Of a stretch of 64,000 nucleotides of DNA, positions 56,691 through 64,000 are shown piece after piece. Positions within the stretch are counted from its first letter, which is position 1. The number at the start of each line of letters is the position of its first letter. This stretch comes from Cheiracanthium punctorium. Taxonomy: Eukaryota; Arthropoda; Arachnida; Araneae; Cheiracanthiidae. The notes below the pieces were generated by a model. That model was not told where the DNA came from. It searched no databases and saw only the letters and a list, made by a program, of their open reading frames with translations. A program made the translations under genes and the position numbers. The DNA lies in contig JAWZYV010012512.1 of NCBI GenBank assembly GCA_038373885.1, positions 188,501-252,500 on the forward strand, read 5' to 3'.

Positions 56691-58590
56691 TTTCATTGAT
56701 GAGAGAGAAAAAGTTAAACCTCAGTTTAATAGTCGGTTAAACTTTCAAACTCGACAGATTTTTGGTTCAAGTATACCTGTATACTATTAAATTTACGTTT
56801 ATCATACATTTTGTAACTTTTAATGTATACTCGTTAAGGGGCTCGTTAAGGGACTAGAAAAGTCTTGAAATTTTATCTTTACGCTCTTAAAACACTATGA
56901 AAAGTGTTGTCAAATGTTGAAAAGTAGCTGACTAAAAAAGGTTTTAGTGATTTCACTGATAACTTTAAATAGAATATTTTATATTGCTTTGATATTTTAT
57001 TAAATTTATGGCCGAGGGGGTTTAATAAATTAATATTCGTATTAACTTTCCTTATAGGTAACTAAACAGGCATTGAAACAACTGCGGAACGCTAACAGTA
57101 TGATATTTTATAGTTTATTTAATGGAAGGATACATAATGTAAATGATTCAGATAAATACAAGAATTAAGATTTTTTCGGCAGACTTAAAAAAATGAGTTT
57201 TATAAAATGGAAAAAAAAATTAAATTAGTACAGTGGTCGCCACTTATTCCGGTCACATCGGGGTGGATTGAAATTGACCGGAATAACCGAAATCCAAATT
57301 AAACGGTGGTACCAAAGCAAAAGGGAGAAAATTTAAGAAAACAATCAATGAATTAATTAAAAAATATGAATAATATTCTTCAAGTTTAACGTATACACAC
57401 ATTTATTAAAGAATGAAGAAGTGAACAAGCGAGAAAATATGTATGTACATTTATTTAAAAAAAAAAAAAAATCAACTTCTTGGGGGAGGGGATCCGAAAT
57501 TAATGACTATTTTAGGACCTAGTACCTAGATTTTCGGAGAATAAAACAACATAAAAATCACCTATAGACAAACATTTGCTAGGAGTGAAAAGGAGACATG
57601 TGATTGAGGAAGACCATTTAAATGCCTTACCTAAACCATATTAAAAAGTAACACTTAAGAAGGTATAAAAATATTACGTTTGTCTCCCTGTCTTTAAACC
57701 TACAAAAATTTGTATTTCTTGAAAAGAATATGTTATTTTTCACACTATTCTAAGCATTTTAAAACAAACAAGAAAAAAAAGATTTCTACAATTAACATAA
57801 AACATCTCCAAAAAACGCGCAACCATCTGCAAGCATTTTTGAATATCATTAACCTAATTTTTCTCAAAACATTGAACTTTAGTACTCAAACCATAGTAAC
57901 AAGACGAATATTTACTATTTTCTTGTTTTATTTTATTTATAGAAGTGTGTACCTATTGAAATGTAGAAAAATTTGTGAAGTATAATATAACTTAAAATAG
58001 AAAATCCTGATATTTATGCATTATTTTAGGTTTAATAAACTTTGAAACACTATTTATAATTTCCAACCAGTAAACAATTATATTGAGAAAAACTTTTATC
58101 GAAATCTTGCTCTCAAGGAAGTTCGACCACTTTCATTTGCAAAAAACCTTATCATAATTCATTTATTTTAAAAATGAAAAAAAAAATATTAATTTTAAAA
58201 CTATTTATTTATCGTAGTATCGTATTTATTTATCGTAAAACTGTTTGATTTATCGTAGCACTTAAAATTTATATTTCCGGCACTATTATAATATGAAATA
58301 CACATAGTCGAAAAGGAAAAAAAAATCATAACATTTTCGGGATTTAGATGAAGGGAAATTCTTTAAGAAAGAGGGTTTTTTTTTTACTTACTTTGACAAA
58401 CTTTCATGACTTTCGACATGCAGTGTAATCTTATATTAACTGTTCCACAACAAACTGGAGAAATTAGTAAATGCTGTCACACGCAAATCAGAAATTGCAA
58501 ACAGCGAGTAAGTTTCACCGACCGTGAATAAGAAACAAGTTTCCATTTTAATCCGCTAATCACAGATTTAACTTAAAAGGAGAGAAAAAA
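56691..58590. other. gene-free AT-rich stretch
   Basis: A pogo/Tigger-like end near 57232 (cagtggtcgccacttattcc, with an inner echo gaccggaataaccgaaatcc) lacks a partner. The open frame at 57710-57985 is A/T-driven and unrecognised. Confidence 0.4.
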
Positions 58591-58593
58591 AAA

Positions 58594-58620
58594 GTATATA
58601 TATATATATATATATATACA
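58594..58620. repeat. (TA)n microsatellite
   Basis: About twelve TA dinucleotides. Confidence 0.9.
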
Positions 58621-58639
58621 TAGAATACATTTCTTTCTT

Positions 58640-59076
58640 GGACATCGAGAAATAAGGCACGGGAACGCACGCACGTGATTCTCCACGCTCATGCCGACTT
58701 GGAAGGTGACGTCATTTCGACGTCAGACGCAACACTGACCGATTCTCATGCCACCTTGGAAACGAGGACAGTGGTTCTCCATCGCAGTCTAACGTCCGGT
58801 TGTCATCATTAAAATCCTTTTTTGAAGCGACACAGTGGAAGAACAGCTAGATCCCCTGCGGAGTGATTTAAGAGCCGAGTACAATATTGATCACGCATTT
58901 ACGTAAAGGAGACTCTGGAGTCTGCAATTCAAATGTGCGGATGCGGATTACAGAATTTCGGACAGTATCAAATGACGGTCACTTGTCTATGGGGATAAGC
59001 TGCATTGTTCTCGAAGTTTCAGGAAGAGAGCTAAATCATGCCGAACGCGTAGATTACAAAACACTTTCCAACACAT
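58640..59076 (+). other. GC-richer island with CRE-like sites
   Basis: TGACGTCA at 58707-58714 and GACGTCA about 10 bp on lie in a stretch clearly GC-richer than its flanks. An ATG-less frame runs 58887-59165 but enters a hAT element at 59077. It could be a decayed promoter and first exon. I cannot assign a gene. Confidence 0.3.
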
Positions 59077-59889
59077 CAGTGGCGGCTCAGGAATTTTTTA
59101 AAAGGAAGTTCACAAAACAAATTTCGAAAATTAAAAATGCAGATACGACGCACCTTACAAATTAAAATAGATTTGTGTTTCCAGCGGTTAAAGGAAAACA
59201 GTGCACGCAACTGAAAGAAAACAAGTCATCTTTGGTCTTACAGTTCGTCACCAAGAAAAAGTTTTAGCAAAGGTGCTGTCTTGATTCATTTTATTTCAAT
59301 TGTTTTTCAAAGGATAACATTGAAAAATGCCATTGCTTTAGCTCCGAAACAAGTCTTTTATTCTCATCTTAATTATTGACACTAGTTTGTAAAAATAATA
59401 ATGTTGTGAAAAATGATAGAAATGAAGAAATATTAAGAAAATGAAATAAAATTTAATTAACTAACCGAATGCAACAAACCAAGATAAAATCCGGAAGCGA
59501 TACCGGGGAAAAAAAAAAAACGGCCCTGTGTGCACAATGAAAATGTGCGAATGGAATGATTTCATTAATGATGCCGCACTTCTTTCCAGCTGTCTCGGCT
59601 TCTGATCCCAGAGAGCGGTCCAGAGGGAAAATTTTCCGTTCGCACGTGCGATTGATCAAAGACTGTGCTGGAGTAACCCACACTAAAGTGCGTTAGCTAT
59701 AATAAACCTATTTACTATTTAATATAGTGGAGGGAAGGGGGGAGAAAGTAAATCTCACGTTTTAAATTCACATAAATCTAGAAGTGTGCTTAATATTTGT
59801 TTTAAATTTAATTTGTTAATCTGTTTATTCTTTAGTTTTTCCTTTGGGGGCTCACGTGCTCATATGCTCAAATGGAGGAGCCGCCACTG
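59077..59889. mobile_element. hAT-type element
   Basis: The ends CAGTGGCGGCTCAGG and (reverse complement) CAGTGGCGGCTCCTCC are flanked by caacacat and caatacat (seven of eight). Length 813 bp, no transposase. Same terminal family as 27483-29524. Confidence 0.8.
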
Positions 59890-60336
59890 CAATACATTCC
59901 TCTTTAGCACGTATACTACTTCGCTGCTTATCTTAAACTTTCCCATCGTAGTATCAAAAAGCACAATGGTCGAAGTAGAGATTCCCCTTCAGTGCCCAGC
60001 GCCGCTTTCCGGCATTTAAAGACTAATGCCGGATAGCGAATAAGGTACACAAATTTTTCAATCACTGCGCCTCTTAATTTTGTATGCCCTGTAAAAGAAC
60101 TGCAAATGTCCACCATTTATGATAAAGAGCATGCTGTCATAAACTTCATAATTTCATTATGTCAGCAACAGATTAACACTTCAAAAAACATTTTAAACAA
60201 TGGCACAGACTATAATGCACTGAAATTCTTTTGTGTACCCCTACAAACAAACTTCTTTTGCTACAAGCACCATTTTCAATAGTGTACGTGGTACAGTGCA
60301 TATCACTAATATATATAAATTTCGTATGTTAATTTG
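59890..60336. other. gene-free stretch
   Basis: No exon, array or paired ends supported. Confidence 0.45.
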
Positions 60337-60880
60337 TACAGGGTGCCCGCAAAAGGTAGTAACGGGCTTTAATTCTTTTAGAGATAAGTAAGTAGTGTAA
60401 ATTGAAAAAGTGTTCAAAATAAGGTCGGAAATAAGATTCTGTTAAGAAAAAAAATCCTCGCCTTCATTTACAAAAAGTTACACTTTTTAAGTTTGTATAC
60501 GAGCCTCATACAGAAACATTCCCAATGAGTAAAATGTGCACCATACTCTCATGATGTGACTTACAAAATTTAAGAACTATTCCTTACAAAGTGTCAGAGA
60601 TATGAAGATAAATATAACGCTCACTTAAACTACTTTTCAATGGCTCTCGAAGGGAAAAAAAAATCACGTCGAGAATGATCGCATTTCTGGGTCGTACAAA
60701 AATTACGAAAGAAAATCTTGTTAATGGGCGCATTTTACTCAATGGGATTTTTTTTTGTATGGGGGTCGTATACAAATTTGAAAAGTGAAACTTATTGAAA
60801 ATTAGCGAGATGCTTTTTTTCTTAACGAATTCTTGTTTCTTATGACCTTATTTTGAACATTTTTTCTACTACAAGAACTC
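60337..60880. mobile_element. fold-back family E, copy 2 (right end lost)
   Basis: TACAGGGTGCCCGCAAAAGG, gtaacgggctttaattc, aaataaggtcggaaataaga and ggctct.gaaggg match 40627-41342. It is internally palindromic like copy 1 but breaks off at about 60880, before the mirrored terminus. Confidence 0.7.
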
Positions 60881-61022
60881 CCTCGGTGGTTCTTTTCTCT
60901 CAGCATTCAGCTAGCCGAGAAAGAACGCTGAGGAGCTCTTTTTGTAGACAGACAATACCACTTCTTACATTTTTTTCTCAACATGAGATGATTAAAAAGG
61001 AGTTTTTAATCATCCTGCATAT

Positions 61023-61911
61023 CAGTGCCGGATTTAGAGGAGTGGAGTAGTGATGAGAAGGGCCCCGACCGTGCTCGGGATCTGTAATTCACTATTGTGC
61101 TTGGGCTGAGGCTCCTGGGAAATTTCTCCTCCACTAATCATCCTTCTTGTAAGCAGATTTTAAAAAGTAATTCATGGGAGAAATAAACTAATTATTATGT
61201 GATAAACTTGCACATAGAGTATTAGAAAGTGTATTAAGAGTTAGCTATTATAATTGTTTTGCACAAGCGGCAAAATTTATGATATTCTATCAATGAGTAG
61301 TAACTGACTTATATTTATCTATAAGCTGATATTTCGGGCTCGGGCGGGCTCGAATTAAAAGTCCTCGGGCTCGGGCCTTAAAAAGTGAGCCAGTACTCAT
61401 CTCTAGTGTGGAAACCATGGGGCAAAAAAGGAGTGGGGGCCCCTAATCATTTTTCAAACAAATTAAAAAAAAAATTCGAATACCTGTGTGGCGAAGTAGG
61501 TTCAGCGTTAACTCATAGCATAGCGGTCCCGGGCTCGATTCCCAGTGAAGGTATATTTTATTTACATACGCAGACACACACACACACACAAAAAAAATTA
61601 AAATGATAATAATTATGTATACTTATTTTTATCATTTGTATATTATTATTATTATATTGAATTGTCGTGTGCTGCGCTCGTATGTTACATCGGTATGGCG
61701 TGGAACCGACCACGTTGAGCGCTAGTAGTATGCGACATGTGTGCAAAGAAGCAGGTGCGTTTCATTTGACCCCTTTGGCGGTAAAGGTCGTGACATTATT
61801 TGTAGGTTATTGGGTAGGAAATTCTACATAAAAGTGTCCATTGCGGATAATCTTCTCCTGGGGAGGCCCCGGGGCTACAGCCCCCATTGCCCTCCCTTAA
61901 ATCCGCCCCTG
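61023..61911. mobile_element. hAT-like element
   Basis: The ends CAGTGCCGGATTTAGAGG and (reverse complement) CAGGGGCGGATTTAAGGG agree at most positions. The 8-bp flanks agree only at five of eight, so these could be ends of two elements. Inside is a tRNA-like stretch at 61488-61556 with cgggctcgattccc as B box. Confidence 0.5.
61488..61556 (+). other. tRNA-like SINE head
   Basis: gtgtggcgaagtaggttcag is followed about 35 bp later by the B box ggctcgattcccagtg. A (CA)n run follows at 61576. Arms do not close into a cloverleaf that I can confirm. Confidence 0.45.
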
Positions 61912-63067
61912 CTATATTTACTACATAATATGATACCGATGACAAATTAATTTCGATGGCAATAAAATTAATTTCGCAGAATTTAAGAAAATTGACAACA
62001 TTGCATTAAAAGAATGTATCTGAGACTTACTTACTGATAATTAGGGCTCGGATTTATATGAACAAAAAACTAGAGAAATATGCACATAAATATGCACGAA
62101 AATAGGCAAAAATATGCATAAACAAAATATAAAAAACTCAATCTGCTAAAAAATAATGGAATATCCATTAACCTATGCAATAAACATATTTCCAAACAAG
62201 AAAATAAAAAATATATATATACATACCTAATATAAACTATATCCAAAAAATAAGAATTATTTATTACATGCGATAATTACATATTGCTTTAAGGGTTCAA
62301 ACACTGGATTCACGGATTGGATAGTTCAAGATTTGTGATTTTCACGGAAAATACGCTTTAAATACAGAAAAAGACATTTCTACATCACGTGACACAATCG
62401 GCGCTTATTTATAGCTTGATACATCTTTTATATTCAGTTCCTCAGAATTCGATAACTCTTCAAAGGAAGATTCTTCTTTAAAAATTGGCTTAATGATCCT
62501 GAGCTCTTTAAAGTCTGAATTTTTCCAGCCAGGGTAAGAAAGTTTTACTTCTATCAGATCCAGTTTTGATCCCAGTACATCTTCACATTTTTTCTACAGA
62601 GTATCTGTAAATTGAACTGATTGGGAAAGTGTTAGCAGGGCTGTCGCAGATGTGTCAGGCGCCTTTGTGCAAACACCGATTTAGCGCCCCTACAGAAAAA
62701 AAAATTCAGTCTTCGAAACTGAAGTATTCTATTATTCCATGTACTTATTCAGTGGGAAAATATCATAATTAAACCGAGTCTCGGGAGGTGGCACCCCTAT
62801 AAATATTCAGTTTTTGAAACAAAAATATGATTTTAGAGTGCCATATTAGTTTTCCGTAGAGAATGTACGGCATTGCTCTGGACTGTAGGAATGCCCGATG
62901 GATATTCGGCACCGCCGGAAACTCACCCAGTACACGCGGTATACGTGCTTGTAAAGTAGTGGGATGCGGAGATCAGATTTGCTTCGATATAGACTAGTCT
63001 TTTGCAGAGTTTTAGCGATATGGAATTCATTAAGTTCAAGCGCGGACTTGGGAGGTATCCTTCAAAG
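61912..63067. other. gene-free stretch
   Basis: AT-rich, with repeated aatatgcacataaatatgca words at 62075-62120. No coding sequence supported. Confidence 0.45.
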
Positions 63068-63240
63068 CAGGGGAGTAGCCAAGGGGTAGGGATAAGGGGG
63101 GGTCATAACCCCCCCCCCATGAGGAATTTTTCGCCATACAAAATGTATATTCTAAACTATATTTTCACACACACGTATACATATATATGAGTTGTAGTAG
63201 TCGTAATCCTCCCCATGAAAGAATTCTGGCTACGTCCCTG
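63068..63240. mobile_element. hAT-type MITE, perfect target duplication
   Basis: The ends CAGGGGAGTAGCCAAG and (reverse complement) CAGGGACGTAGCCAGA are flanked by cttcaaag on both sides (63060-63067 and 63241-63248). Length 173 bp, with G- and C-runs plus (TA)n inside. Confidence 0.92.
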
Positions 63241-63248
63241 CTTCAAAG

Positions 63249-64000
63249 GGTTGCCTGTTCTTTACGCCACCGCCACCCCCCCCAAAAAAAAAGAAGGACG
63301 AAAGATGGGGGGGTGGAGAATAAAGTGCATTTTTTTCAACAATAATTATAGAACACTGCCATAATGTTTAACGAGTGAATGCGCTTCACAACCAACAGAA
63401 AGATCACTTTGGTATAACGTTTCTGATTTACACAAAGACACCATGACATTGATTCAAAAATAATGAGGAATCCTTAAATCTAAATAAAAAGCATGGGAAT
63501 ATTTTAATTGTATATGTGCACTGTTTGTTTATAAATAAAGCAATCTAACACAAGGAAAACTACAAACGACAAGTTTTAACATTGATAATAATTCCAAAAA
63601 TGTCCATATTATTTGGAAGCATCGACTATTGAAGCTTTTTGTTTATCCAGATTTACATAAGATAGGTTTGAAATTCAAGTGACCGATATCAGCGTACAAG
63701 ATAATGGCAGATGGTTATTATATAATTTAATTTCAAGAACAGTAGATGTTTTAATAAAATGTCAAACATTTCAAAGGGCTGATTAATTTAACTTTCACAT
63801 TGACAACTCAAATGGAAAGTGCAGTATCCCTTATTGCAACAATATGGGAAAATGAAACAAAAAAAAAGTAAAAATAACGTCTTATGTATTTTATTAAATT
63901 AAATTCTGATTTTTGTTTTGAATATAAAATACTTTGAAAAAGGGGGGAAAAAACATTTTTCTACTACATAATTTAAAAATTTGCGCACTGTTCGAAATGT
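63249..64000. other. gene-free AT-rich stretch to the window end
   Basis: No exon, repeat array or paired ends supported. Confidence 0.45.

Overview
The window is AT-rich eukaryotic genomic DNA with long introns and very dense transposable elements. The one recognisable host gene and the repeat types fit an arthropod. A spider or other arachnid is my best guess from the general look of the repeats, but nothing here proves it. There are no operons, ribosome binding sites, CRISPR arrays or bacterial genes.

Host genes: the only gene I can name is a FAM162 (UPF0389) family gene on the + strand. Its last two exons (371-458 and 4381-4564) are separated by a 3.9 kb intron, and its 5' part lies outside the window or was not found. 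The intron is filled by a Helitron-like element with internal tandem repeats and an inserted SINE. Three further exon-like stretches (3-158, 5308-5518, 11225-11340) are reported with low confidence.

Layout: 7.9-13.2 kb holds a mariner-type MITE, then a 4.9 kb Tc1/mariner-type element with 0.7 kb inverted ends. A 3.1 kb hAT-like element splits that element's transposase, and the hAT itself carries another inserted element. 13.5-18 kb holds small MITEs, a solo LTR (minus strand) with a heat-shock-element/TATA/initiator promoter, and a fold-back. 20.4-24.4 kb holds two tandem copies of a 1.6-2.0 kb non-autonomous family (family A). Two more copies lie at 51.5-53.5 kb (minus) and 54.4-56.3 kb (plus). 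Their structure resembles Helentron-type (HINE/DINE-like) elements: subterminal inverted repeats, two internal tandem arrays and a 3' hairpin. 24.7-29.5 kb holds a fold-back, a piggyBac-type MITE and five hAT-type elements, two of them nested in a third. 29.5-44 kb is sparser, with a SINE, an 8-bp-TSD MITE, a repeat array, a long palindrome and a few MITEs. 44.6-46.5 kb holds a LINE 3' end and a Tc1/mariner-type element with a transposase C-terminal remnant. 47.3-50.7 kb holds a compound inverted-repeat structure with CAGCTG-rich 0.6 kb arms nested between AAGCTTG-rich flanks. 56-64 kb holds more hAT elements and low-complexity DNA.

Most open reading frames in the window are chance frames or translated repeats. 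The biology is a record of nested transposition. At least ten hAT-type insertions carry convincing or near-perfect 8-bp target duplications.
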